Below the pieces are notes generated by a model. The model was not told the DNA's origin, did not search any database, and saw only the letters and a list, made by a program, of their open reading frames with translations. Below, in pieces: positions 1-9,066 of a stretch of 64,000 nt of DNA (position 1 is the stretch's first letter; the number at the start of each line of letters is the position of its first letter). Source of the stretch: an uncultured Bacilli bacterium. GTDB taxonomy: Bacteria > Bacillota_I > Bacilli_A > RF39 > UBA660. A program made the position numbers and the translations under genes. The DNA lies in assembly GCA_934096985.1 (NCBI GenBank), contig CAKONC010000001.1:349660-413659 (forward strand), in the 5' to 3' direction.

Positions 1-98
1 CCATTTCTAGTTCTGTCTGTTAAATCTTGACGTTCTAATAATTTCTCGAGAATTTTTTGACACTCCTCGATAAGTGCTAGTAAATCACATTTCTTCAT
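1..98 (-). CDS. 5' end of an unidentified gene, truncated by the window edge
   Basis: Only about 32 codons are visible, beginning MKKCDLLALIEECQKI. The start ATG (complement of 96-98) is preceded by a strong AAGGAGGG ribosome binding site (complement of 107-114) and by a near-consensus promoter, so this is a real, well expressed gene. The peptide is charged and probably helical, with no signal peptide or membrane segment. It diverges from dnaE. Too little is present to assign a family. Confidence 0.75.
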   Translation of the reverse strand, partial: MKKCDLLALIEECQKILEKLLERQDLTDRTRN

Positions 99-132
99 AA
101 CCAAAACCCTCCTTTTTGATTAATTGCCGCCT

Positions 133-161
133 ATTTTAACACAAAAACGGGTAAATGTCAA
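133..161 (-). promoter_or_regulatory. SigA-type promoter of the leftward gene
   Basis: Read on the minus strand: TTGACA (complement of 156-161), a 17 bp spacer, then TAAAAT (complement of 133-138) with an upstream TG giving an extended -10. The start site should fall near 126, about 28 nt before the ATG at 98. Confidence 0.75.
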
Positions 162-211
162 ATAAGCTTTGGTTTTTTACTAAATTTTATATAGAATTTT
201 AGAAATATAAA

Positions 212-227
212 TGTTAAAATTAGTTTA
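212..227 (+). promoter_or_regulatory. Extended -10 (TGTTAAAAT) directly in front of dnaE
   Basis: TGTTAAAAT at 212-220 fits an extended -10 box. No good -35 is seen. Transcription would begin about 7 nt later, at or next to the ATG at 227, and no Shine-Dalgarno sequence precedes that ATG, so dnaE may be read from a leaderless or near-leaderless mRNA. This is inferred from spacing only. Confidence 0.4.
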
Positions 228-3052
228 TGAGACAAGGAAATGTAATACCACTTAAAATAACAACTGAGTATTCTCTTTTGAAAAGTTTAATTAAAATTGA
301 TGAATTAATTAACTTTTTAGTGTGTAATAATATTTCTATATGTGGTATTTGTGATGATAATTTAAATGGTTTAATGGAGTTTTATTTAAAATGCAAAAAA
401 AATAATATTAAGCCAATTATAGGCCTTGATGTAGTTATTAATGACATGCATGTATACTTGTATGCTAAAAATTATAAGGGTTATCAAGCACTTTTGAAAA
501 TTGATTATTTAAAAAATAATTTAACTATAGAAAGTCTTTATGATGAAAATATTTATATAGTTTTACCATTTTCTAGTAATGAACTTTATGAAGAAATTAA
601 AATAAAAGATAATGTATTTATATCCTATGAAAATGAAATAGAAAAGAAAAATGCTTTGCTATTAACAGACAAAATTTTGTATATAAATAATATTAGATGC
701 TTAAAAAAAGAAGATGTAACCTTTTTAAAATATTTAAAATTGCTTAATAATTCCTTTATGTATTCAGAAAATTCTTATTATAAAAATTCTAACGAAGAAG
801 ATACCAAAATACTTGCTAGTTTTTGTAATTCAATAGATATAGAAATTCCTTTTAATAAAAGGTATATTCCTAAATTTAATACTGAAAATAGTGAAAAATA
901 TTTAAATAATTTAGCATTTTTAGGCCTAAAAAAAAGGCTTGATGGAAAAGAAAATGATATTTATCTTAAAAGACTTAATTATGAACTTAATATTATTAAT
1001 AAAATGGGTTTTGTGGATTATTTTTTAATAGTATATGATTATGTTTTATATGCTAAGAAAAATGGCGTTTTAGTAGGACCAGGAAGAGGATCTGCAGCAG
1101 GAAGTTTAGTTAGTTACTCTTTAGGTATTACTAATATTGACCCAATTAAATATGGCTTACTTTTTGAAAGGTTTTTAAATATTAATCGTAAAAAAATGCC
1201 TGATATTGATATAGACTTTGAAAGTGAAAAAAGGCCATTTATGATTGAATACGTAAAAAATAAATATGGTTTTGATAAAGTAGCTGTGGGATTAACTTTT
1301 AATAATTATAAAAGTAAACTTGTTTTAAGAGATCTTGCTAAAGTTATGAATATTGATAGTGATTTATTTGAAAAGTTTATTAAAAATATAGATAGTAGTA
1401 AGTCTCTTAAAGAAAACTTAGAAAATGAAAGAGTAAAAAAATATATAGAGTTATATGCTGACATTAAAAATTTATATAATATTGCCTTTCATTTAGAAAA
1501 TTTAAAGAAAAATACATCAACTCACGCAGCGGGAGTTATTATATCAAGTGTAAAACTTGGAACAATTATTCCTATTTCTAATGAGTCTGGCCTTCTTAAA
1601 ACTGGTATTGAAATGACTTATCTTGAGGATATGGGATTATTAAAAATGGACTTTTTAGCACTAGAAAAACTATCTATCATAAGTGGAGTACTTAAGAAAA
1701 TAGGTAACTTAAATATTGATAGAATATCTTTAGATGATCCAAAAACAATAGATATTTTTAAGTATGCAAATACAGATGATATATTTCAGTTTGAATCTAA
1801 ATATGCTAAAGATGTACTTGAAAAGCTTAAAATATCTTCATTTAATGAGCTTATTATTGCACTTGCACTTGTAAGACCTGGAGCCAATAAACAAATAGAT
1901 GAATATTTAAAAAATAAAAATAATAAAAATTTAATTATTAATAGTAAACTTGATAGTATTTTAAGAGAAACATATGGAACAATTATATATCAAGAACAAG
2001 TCATGAAAATATTTGAAGTAATGGGATATTCTTTATTTGAAGCAGATGAAATAAGAAGTGCAATGTCTAAAAAGAGAGATGAATTAATTAATAAAGAGCA
2101 TGATAAATTTATTGATGGAGCAATTAAAAATGGCTTTACTTTAGATTTTGCAGAAAATTTATTTTCTAAGATTAAAGAATTCGGAGGATATGGATTTAAT
2201 AAATCACATAGTACTTCTTATGCAATGCTTTCTTATCAAATGGCATATTTAAAAGCAAACTATTTGAAAGAATTTACTTTTTATCTTTTAGAAAATAATA
2301 AAGATATACAAAAATGTGAAAGAATGTTAAATGATTTAAAAAATGCTCATTATAAAATTTTAAAACCTAATATAAATGTTTCAAAAAATACCTTTATAAG
2401 TAAAAATGAATATATTTTACTTCCTTTAAATATAGTAAAAGGTATAAATAATGATATTGCAGAAAAAATTATTTTAAAAAGGGAAGATGGTTTTAAAGAC
2501 ATATATGATTTTTTCTTTAAATGTTCTGATTTTATAAATAAAGAAATTTATACATCTTTAGTTAAGTCATCATCTTTAAAAGTGTTTGGTTATAATAAAA
2601 AGACTTTAACTAATAATTATGATTTACTTTATAATTATGCTCAGCTTGATGATGTTAATTTATCAAAACCCCTTATTAAGCAAGCACCTGAATATGATGA
2701 AAATATTTTAAGAACTTTTGAACTTGAAAGTTATGGTTTTTATATAACAAATCATCCTTGCAGTACATATAAAAATACTATAAAAGTAAATGATATAGAG
2801 AAATATTTATTTAAAAATATAGATATGGTTTTACTTATAAACAAAATAAAAGTAATTAATGATAAAAATAATAAACAAATGGCTTTTTTAGATTGTGAAG
2901 ATGAAACTGGGAAAGTTGAGGCCACTATATTTAACGATGCATTTAAAAATAGTAGTGATATTAATGTAGGTGACGTTATTTTTACAAATGTAAAAGTAGT
3001 AAAACGATTTGACAAAATTAAAATAATAATTAATAATATAAAAAGAAAGTGA
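227..3052 (+). CDS. dnaE: DNA polymerase III alpha subunit, DnaE type
   Basis: Replicative C-family DNA polymerase; in Firmicutes DnaE extends RNA primers before PolC takes over. The 941 residues run in the usual order: N-terminal PHP-like domain (about 1-200), palm with PGRGSAAGS (near 284) and PDIDIDF at 325-331 supplying catalytic Asp 328 and 330, fingers with GGYGFNKSHS, helix-hairpin-helix region, and a C-terminal OB fold. It is somewhat short for the family (about 1,100). The PHP domain has lost the metal-binding histidines: where relatives read HLHVHSEYSLL this protein reads PLKITTEYSLL, so no PHP proofreading is expected. The ATG at 227 is the first in frame and gives the family N-terminus. 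It is followed after 7 bp by polC, an unusual adjacency that suggests cotranscription of both replicative polymerases. Confidence 0.95.
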   Translation: MRQGNVIPLKITTEYSLLKSLIKIDELINFLVCNNISICGICDDNLNGLMEFYLKCKKNNIKPIIGLDVVINDMHVYLYAKNYKGYQALLKIDYLKNNLTIESLYDENIYIVLPFSSNELYEEIKIKDNVFISYENEIEKKNALLLTDKILYINNIRCLKKEDVTFLKYLKLLNNSFMYSENSYYKNSNEEDTKILASFCNSIDIEIPFNKRYIPKFNTENSEKYLNNLAFLGLKKRLDGKENDIYLKRLNYELNIINKMGFVDYFLIVYDYVLYAKKNGVLVGPGRGSAAGSLVSYSLGITNIDPIKYGLLFERFLNINRKKMPDIDIDFESEKRPFMIEYVKNKYGFDKVAVGLTFNNYKSKLVLRDLAKVMNIDSDLFEKFIKNIDSSKSLKENLENERVKKYIELYADIKNLYNIAFHLENLKKNTSTHAAGVIISSVKLGTIIPISNESGLLKTGIEMTYLEDMGLLKMDFLALEKLSIISGVLKKIGNLNIDRISLDDPKTIDIFKYANTDDIFQFESKYAKDVLEKLKISSFNELIIALALVRPGANKQIDEYLKNKNNKNLIINSKLDSILRETYGTIIYQEQVMKIFEVMGYSLFEADEIRSAMSKKRDELINKEHDKFIDGAIKNGFTLDFAENLFSKIKEFGGYGFNKSHSTSYAMLSYQMAYLKANYLKEFTFYLLENNKDIQKCERMLNDLKNAHYKILKPNINVSKNTFISKNEYILLPLNIVKGINNDIAEKIILKREDGFKDIYDFFFKCSDFINKEIYTSLVKSSSLKVFGYNKKTLTNNYDLLYNYAQLDDVNLSKPLIKQAPEYDENILRTFELESYGFYITNHPCSTYKNTIKVNDIEKYLFKNIDMVLLINKIKVINDKNNKQMAFLDCEDETGKVEATIFNDAFKNSSDINVGDVIFTNVKVVKRFDKIKIIINNIKRK

Positions 3053-3059
3053 AAAGAAC

Positions 3060-6000
3060 ATGGATAATGAAGTACAAAGATTTTTTAATAGTATAAAATT
3101 TTCAAGTGACCTTTTTGAGGGGGTAACAGTAAAAAAAGTAATATATATTAAATCAAAGATGGTTTATGAAGTAATTTTATCTTGCCCAAATATTATTGAA
3201 AAAGTTGAGGTAGATAGGCTTTTTTCTGCTTGCAAAAATAAAATAAAGGGAGAAAAAGATTGCTTTGTTACACTTTTTTATAAAAATATTGATTTTGATT
3301 TATTAGAGGTTTATTTAAATCAAATTATATCCTCTTTTTATAGTGATAAACCCTCAATGAGTGATATTAGAGTTTCTGTTTCAAGTAGTGGAGACGTTAA
3401 TATTATTACACATTTTCCAATCGAAAAAAAACTTATTGAAAATGATATGAATTTAATAGTAAATGAGTTTAAAAAATATGGAATTAATGATTTAAATATA
3501 ACTATTGCTGTTGATGATAATATTACTAAAAAAGTTAAAGAAGAAATTGAAAATGAAAATAATGTTGAGGTAAAAGTAAAGGTTTCACCGATGATTATGG
3601 GAGCACATGTTGATGGTGAGCCCACAAAACTTGTAAATATTACAAGTGAAGCTCGAAATCAAATTTTTGAGGTATATGTTTTCGGAGTTGAAACTGTAGA
3701 AAGAAATGGTAAAAAAGGACCATTTTATATAAATAATTTAAAAGTATCGGATAAGACTGATAGTTATTTAATGAAAATAGTAAAGTTCGATGCTGATGAA
3801 AACAAAAACATTATGGGTAAAATTAAAACTGGAGACTGGATAAGAGTTTTTGGTAGTATTAAAATGGATGACTATTTACATTCATTTATAATTGAACCAA
3901 GATCCATTGAAAAAATTGCTAGTAAAGATGTATCTATTAAAGATGATGCTCCAGTAAAAAGAGTAGAACTACATGCTCATACGATGATGAGTCAAATGGA
4001 TGGAGTAACTAAGGTTGATCTAGGTAAACATACAAATGAACTTGTAACTAATGCAATTAATATGGGTTATAGGGGGGTTGCTATAACAGACCATAATGGT
4101 TGCCAAGCATTTCCTATAGCATATCAATTAATAAGCGGGTATAACAAGAAAATTGAAGATAAATCAAAACATTTTAAGGGTTTATATGGAACTGAACTTA
4201 CTTTAGTTGATGATGTTGTAAAAATTGTTAAAGACCCTACGGATGCAGATTTAAAAACTTCGTGTTATGTAGTTTTTGATACAGAAACTACTGGGTTTAA
4301 TGCTGCCTCAGGTGATGTAATGATTGAAATAGGTGCTGTAAAAATTGAAGAGGGAGTAATAATTGATAGGTTCGATGAATTTATAAATCCAGGTTTTCAT
4401 ATACCAGATAACATTACCGCTTTAACAGAAATATCAGATGATATGGTGGCAAATGCCGATACGGAAGAAAATGTTACCAAAAGATTTTTAGTGTGGGCAG
4501 GTGACTGTCCAATGGTTGCTCATAATGCTAAGTTTGATATTTCATTTATTGAAATGGCTATGAAAAAATATAATCTCGGAGAATTTAAAAGTACAGTAAT
4601 TGATACTTTAGAACTTTCACGTTCTTTAGATAGAGGCTTTGCTAGACATAGCTTATCTGCTTTAGTAAAAAGGTATAATGTTCCTTTTGATGAAGAAAGC
4701 CACCACCGTGCAGATTATGATGCTGAAGGAACTGCTTTAGTATTTCATAAAATGATTGATAAATTACTTAATGAGAAAATAACTAAAATTAGTGAACTAC
4801 AAAATCTTGTATCTACAGAAGAACTATTTAAATTTGGTAGAACTTATCATTTTAATGCTATTGCAATTAATAGAGATGGACTTAAAAATTTATTTAAAAT
4901 AATATCCCTTGCAAATACAACTTATTTATATAAAACCCCACGCATTCCAAGAAGTAAATTAAATGAACTTAGAAAAGGTTTATTAATTGGTAGTGGTTGC
5001 TATGAAAGTGAAGTTTTTATTGAAGCAAGGAGTAAAGCAAGTGATGACCTTGTAAGCATCATTGGTTTTTATGATTATGTTGAAGTTCAACCGCCTGAGG
5101 TATATGGGCATTTAATTCAAACTGGTGATTTTAAAAATGAATATGAACTTGAAAACCATTTAAAGAAAATTATTGATGAGACTAAAAAAAATGGCAAGAT
5201 TATAGTTGCTACGGGAGATGTACATCATTTTTCTAGAGAAGATAAAATATATCGTGAAATTATTATTAATCAAAAAGTACCTGGTGGTGGAAGACATCCA
5301 CTTGCCAAAAGTAATATAAAAAATATTCCATCTATGCATTTTAGAACTACTGAAGAAATGCTTAATGATTTTAGCTTTTTAGATAAAGATTTAGCATACG
5401 AAATTGTTGTTGAAAATACTAACAAAGTACTTGATATGGTTGATGAAATCGAAGTTATAATTGATACTCATGGAGTTCCATTTTCACCAAGAGTAAGAAG
5501 TGATGATGGCAAAAGTTATTTAGATTGTAAAAGAGTAGTTACAGACCTTGTTTATGAAAAGGCTGCTTCATGGTATGGAAAAAATTTGCCATTTAATATC
5601 GAAGAACGTATTGCCAAAGAACTTTATGGAGATATTGTTTATACATATTGGAATGAAAGATTAAAAAATGAAAATCCTGATATAAGTGAAGAAGAACTTA
5701 CTAAAGAAACATTTAAAAATCTTCATGAGACAATAGTTGAAGGATATGACAAAGTTATTTCTTTAATAACTGAATATGTTGAAAAACATTGGAATGAGGA
5801 AGATGGTGAAAAAAACGAAGAAACTGTAAAAAAGAAAGTTAAAAAATCTTTGGGTGGAATTATTGGTGGAGGATTTGACCCAATTTACCTTATTGCTCAA
5901 AGACTTGTTAAACACTCAAATGATGAAGGATTTTTAGTAGGCTCCCGTGGTTCTGTTGGATCAAGTTTCGTTGCTACGATGATGGGTATTACTGAGGTTA

Positions 6001-7643
6001 ATCCTCTTCCTGCACATTATCGCTGTTTAAAATGTCAAACATCACTATTTAATGATGATGACGGTAACGCTTTAGGAGCAACTTATTCTTCGGGTTTCGA
6101 TCTTCCTGATAAAAAATGTCCAAACTGTGGAGAAATGCTAAAAAAAGATGGCCAAGACATGCCATTTGCAACATTCTTAGGCTTTAATGCTGATAAAGTT
6201 CCTGATATTGACTTAAACTTTTCTGATTTGAATCAAGCAAGTGCCCATGAATATACAAAAGTGCTTTTTGGTGTAGATAATGTTTATCGTGCTGGTACAA
6301 TTGGTACAGTTGCTGAAAAAACTGCTTATGGTTTTGTTAAAGGTTATTTCGAAGATAAAGGAATTTTAAATAAAAGTAGTGTTGAAATAGAACGTCTTGC
6401 AATGGGATGTACTGGTGTTAAAAGAACAACAGGTCAGCATCCAGGAGGAATTGTTGTAGTTCCTGATTATATGGAAGTATCAGATTTTACACCTTTCCAG
6501 TTCCCAGCAGATGACCCAGAAAGTGCATGGAGAACAACTCACTTTGACTATCACTCAATCGAGGAAGACCTTTTAAAGCTTGATATTTTAGGCCATTCTG
6601 ATCCAACTCAGCTTCGTCTTATTCAAGATTTAAGCAAAACTGACGTATCAAAAGTTCCTTTAGATGACAAAGATACGATGTCAATATTTTCATCGACAAA
6701 AGTTCTTGGAGTAACTAATGAAGAAATTATGTGTCCAACAGGAACTCTTGGAATTCCAGAATTTGGTACAAACTTTACAATTGGCATGGTAGATGAAACT
6801 AAACCTACAACTTTTGCAGAGCTTGTTAAAATTGCAGGACTTTCTCATGGTACTGATGTTTGGCTTGGTAATGCTCAAGATTTAATAAAAAATAATATTG
6901 TACCTTTTAAAGAGGTTATTGGCTGTCGTGACGATATTATGGTTTATTTAATTTATCATGGCGTTAAACCAATAAAAGCCTTTAAGATAATGGAATTTGT
7001 TCGTAAAGGTAAAGCATCAAAAGACCCAGCTACATGGGAAGAACATAAGAAAACGATGGTCGATGCAGGTATCGAAGATTGGTTTATAAATTCATGTCAA
7101 AAAATAAAATATATGTTCCCTAAAGCCCATGCAGCAGCATATGTTACAAGTGCATTTAGAATTGCATGGTATAAAGTTCATATGCCAGTGTATTTTTATG
7201 CATCATGGTATTCCACTAAAGCAACGGCTTTTGATATTGAAGCTATGATTGACGGTTATGATGCAATAAAAGAAAAAATTATTGAAATTAAAAATAAAGG
7301 TTATGAAGCTACTAATAAAGATAGTGGTACATTAGAATCTTTAAGTGTTGCACTTGAAATGGCTGCAAGGAAAATAAAAGTAGCACCATTTGATTTATAT
7401 AAAAGTAAGGGTATGACATTTGATGTTTTAGATGATAACACTTTAATACCACCATTTATAACAATTGATGGTCTTGGGGAAACTGTTGCTAAAAATATAG
7501 AAAATGAAGCTAAAAAACATCCGTTTATTAGTATTGAAGATTTCCAAACTAGATGTAAAGTATCTCAAACTTTGATTGATAAAATGAAAATGATGGGTAT
7601 TTTTAAAGAAATGCCAGAAAGTAGCCAATTAAGCTTATTTTAG
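3060..7643 (+). CDS. polC: DNA polymerase III alpha subunit, PolC type with proofreading exonuclease
   Basis: Main replicative polymerase of low-GC Gram-positives, 1,527 residues (family about 1,440). Domain order: N-terminal domain, OB fold (about 190-285), split PHP starting with HAH at 305/307, and an inserted DEDDh exonuclease with DTETTG (D407, E409), HNAKFD and HHRADYD. Then come the second PHP part, palm, a CxxC...CxxC zinc site inside the palm region (CLKC...CPNC), and PDIDLNF with Asp 1049 and 1051. The protein ends in QLSLF, the canonical sliding-clamp binding peptide of PolC. All catalytic residues that can be checked by eye are present, unlike the degenerate PHP of the neighbouring DnaE. 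Confidence 0.97.
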   Translation: MDNEVQRFFNSIKFSSDLFEGVTVKKVIYIKSKMVYEVILSCPNIIEKVEVDRLFSACKNKIKGEKDCFVTLFYKNIDFDLLEVYLNQIISSFYSDKPSMSDIRVSVSSSGDVNIITHFPIEKKLIENDMNLIVNEFKKYGINDLNITIAVDDNITKKVKEEIENENNVEVKVKVSPMIMGAHVDGEPTKLVNITSEARNQIFEVYVFGVETVERNGKKGPFYINNLKVSDKTDSYLMKIVKFDADENKNIMGKIKTGDWIRVFGSIKMDDYLHSFIIEPRSIEKIASKDVSIKDDAPVKRVELHAHTMMSQMDGVTKVDLGKHTNELVTNAINMGYRGVAITDHNGCQAFPIAYQLISGYNKKIEDKSKHFKGLYGTELTLVDDVVKIVKDPTDADLKTSCYVVFDTETTGFNAASGDVMIEIGAVKIEEGVIIDRFDEFINPGFHIPDNITALTEISDDMVANADTEENVTKRFLVWAGDCPMVAHNAKFDISFIEMAMKKYNLGEFKSTVIDTLELSRSLDRGFARHSLSALVKRYNVPFDEESHHRADYDAEGTALVFHKMIDKLLNEKITKISELQNLVSTEELFKFGRTYHFNAIAINRDGLKNLFKIISLANTTYLYKTPRIPRSKLNELRKGLLIGSGCYESEVFIEARSKASDDLVSIIGFYDYVEVQPPEVYGHLIQTGDFKNEYELENHLKKIIDETKKNGKIIVATGDVHHFSREDKIYREIIINQKVPGGGRHPLAKSNIKNIPSMHFRTTEEMLNDFSFLDKDLAYEIVVENTNKVLDMVDEIEVIIDTHGVPFSPRVRSDDGKSYLDCKRVVTDLVYEKAASWYGKNLPFNIEERIAKELYGDIVYTYWNERLKNENPDISEEELTKETFKNLHETIVEGYDKVISLITEYVEKHWNEEDGEKNEETVKKKVKKSLGGIIGGGFDPIYLIAQRLVKHSNDEGFLVGSRGSVGSSFVATMMGITEVNPLPAHYRCLKCQTSLFNDDDGNALGATYSSGFDLPDKKCPNCGEMLKKDGQDMPFATFLGFNADKVPDIDLNFSDLNQASAHEYTKVLFGVDNVYRAGTIGTVAEKTAYGFVKGYFEDKGILNKSSVEIERLAMGCTGVKRTTGQHPGGIVVVPDYMEVSDFTPFQFPADDPESAWRTTHFDYHSIEEDLLKLDILGHSDPTQLRLIQDLSKTDVSKVPLDDKDTMSIFSSTKVLGVTNEEIMCPTGTLGIPEFGTNFTIGMVDETKPTTFAELVKIAGLSHGTDVWLGNAQDLIKNNIVPFKEVIGCRDDIMVYLIYHGVKPIKAFKIMEFVRKGKASKDPATWEEHKKTMVDAGIEDWFINSCQKIKYMFPKAHAAAYVTSAFRIAWYKVHMPVYFYASWYSTKATAFDIEAMIDGYDAIKEKIIEIKNKGYEATNKDSGTLESLSVALEMAARKIKVAPFDLYKSKGMTFDVLDDNTLIPPFITIDGLGETVAKNIENEAKKHPFISIEDFQTRCKVSQTLIDKMKMMGIFKEMPESSQLSLF

Positions 7644-7655
7644 AAAGGAGTAATT

Positions 7656-8174
7656 ATGGATAATTTTATACCAGATATGTATTATAAAAGTGTATTTGAT
7701 ATAAATTATAAAAAATTAAAAAATATGAAGATTAAGTGTATTGCCTTTGATTTAGATAATACACTTGCTTCTTATAAAGAAGATGTTCCTGGAAGAGATA
7801 TAAAGGAACTTCTTAACATGTTGTCAGATGATTTTAAAATTATATTATTTTCAAATGGTACAAAGAAAAGACTTACACCATTTAAGGAGATATTAAATTT
7901 AGATACGTCATATAGCTCTCGTAAACCATTTAAGAAAAAATATTTAAAAGTAATGCGTATATATAAATTTAAACCGGAACAAATTGCCTTTGTCGGTGAT
8001 CAGCTTATAACAGATATTTTAGGAGCAAACAGGGTAGGAAGTATAAGTATACTAGTTAATCCTGTTGGGGCTTATGAACCAATTACTACAAAAATAAATC
8101 GTTTTTTTGAAAAATTCATTTTAAAAAGACTTGCAAAAACTGGAGTTTTAAAAAAAGGAGCATATTATGAGTAA
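7656..8174 (+). CDS. yqeG: YqeG family HAD-IIIA phosphatase
   Basis: 172-residue HAD-superfamily phosphatase. Motif I is FDLDNTL near residue 31, motif II is FSNG near 68, and motifs III/IV lie in the stretch ending VGDQLITDI near 115. The start has a clear RBS (AAAGGAG, 7 nt before ATG). Its last 8 nt overlap the next gene, YqeH; this pair is conserved in Bacilli, where YqeH acts in 30S ribosome assembly. The substrate of YqeG is not established. Confidence 0.9.
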   Translation: MDNFIPDMYYKSVFDINYKKLKNMKIKCIAFDLDNTLASYKEDVPGRDIKELLNMLSDDFKIILFSNGTKKRLTPFKEILNLDTSYSSRKPFKKKYLKVMRIYKFKPEQIAFVGDQLITDILGANRVGSISILVNPVGAYEPITTKINRFFEKFILKRLAKTGVLKKGAYYE

Positions 8175-9066
8175 ATGCGTAGGATGTGGAGTAACTCTTC
8201 AGTTTGAGGATGAAAAAAAACTTGGTTATGGAGTTATGGGTTCAAATTTATGTAAAAGATGTTTCGATTTAAAACACTATAATAAAAATGTTGATTTGAT
8301 TAACTATATTGATAATGAAAATCTTTTAAAACAAATAAATGAAAAAAAATTATTTACTATATTTTTATGTGATTTAATATCTCTTTCTGACTTAACAATA
8401 GATTTGTTTAATAAAATAAAAAACGATAAATTATTTGTTTTAACTAAAGTTGATATGGTTCCAAAGAATATAAAATATAGTAGTTTAATTAAAACTATTA
8501 ATGAAGTCTATAATCTAAGTCCAGTGCTTTTTTCTTATAAAAACAAAAAACTTATAAATGAACTTAAAAACATTATTTTAAGTAAAAAAAATGTGATTAT
8601 TTCAGGTATAGTTTCATCGGGAAAAAGCACCCTTATAAATACACTCTTTGAAAAAGATATTACAACTTCTTATTATCATAATACAACTCTTGATTTTATT
8701 AAAATTAATTATGAAGATACTATTATTTTTGATACTCCAGGGTTTGATACAAAAATTATTACTTCGAAAAGTAAAAATGTTTTAGTAGAAAAAATAGTTA
8801 ATTTAAAATGTGGGTATGAAATTAGTTTAAATGATATTTCATTTAGTACAAAAAATGATGTAAACTTTGTTGTTTTTATGCCAAATACTATAAAAGTTAA
8901 AACTAAGAAAAATATAAATGAATATAATGAAAAAGTAATTATTCCTAAAAAAAGTGATTTAGTTTTCGAAGAGTTTTTTATATATTTTAAAAATGATGCA
9001 ATAATTTATTTGAATGATAAAAATTATGTTGTTAGAAAGTCAATAATAGGTAAGAGTAATGAGTAA
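8167..9066 (+). CDS. yqeH: YqeH-like circularly permuted ribosome-biogenesis GTPase
   Basis: N-terminal zinc finger CVGCG...LCKRC (residues 4-34) is followed by GTPase motifs in permuted order: TKVD (G4) near residue 98, then GIVSSGKST (G1/P-loop) near 150, then DTPGFD (G3) near 190. The order zinc finger-G4-G1-G3 is diagnostic of YqeH, a 30S assembly GTPase. At 299 residues it is shorter than B. subtilis YqeH (366), mainly in the C-terminal domain. The P-loop has SSGKS where the family normally has NVGKS. It overlaps yqeG and mutL by 8 nt each, implying translational coupling. Confidence 0.88.
   Translation: MSKCVGCGVTLQFEDEKKLGYGVMGSNLCKRCFDLKHYNKNVDLINYIDNENLLKQINEKKLFTIFLCDLISLSDLTIDLFNKIKNDKLFVLTKVDMVPKNIKYSSLIKTINEVYNLSPVLFSYKNKKLINELKNIILSKKNVIISGIVSSGKSTLINTLFEKDITTSYYHNTTLDFIKINYEDTIIFDTPGFDTKIITSKSKNVLVEKIVNLKCGYEISLNDISFSTKNDVNFVVFMPNTIKVKTKKNINEYNEKVIIPKKSDLVFEEFFIYFKNDAIIYLNDKNYVVRKSIIGKSNE

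Noticed and set aside
3050..3052. Mollicute code with TGA read as Trp
   Set aside because: TGA ends dnaE at the expected OB-fold end, and the TGA at 17030-17032 ends the gene before a terminator; Trp is written TGG throughout.
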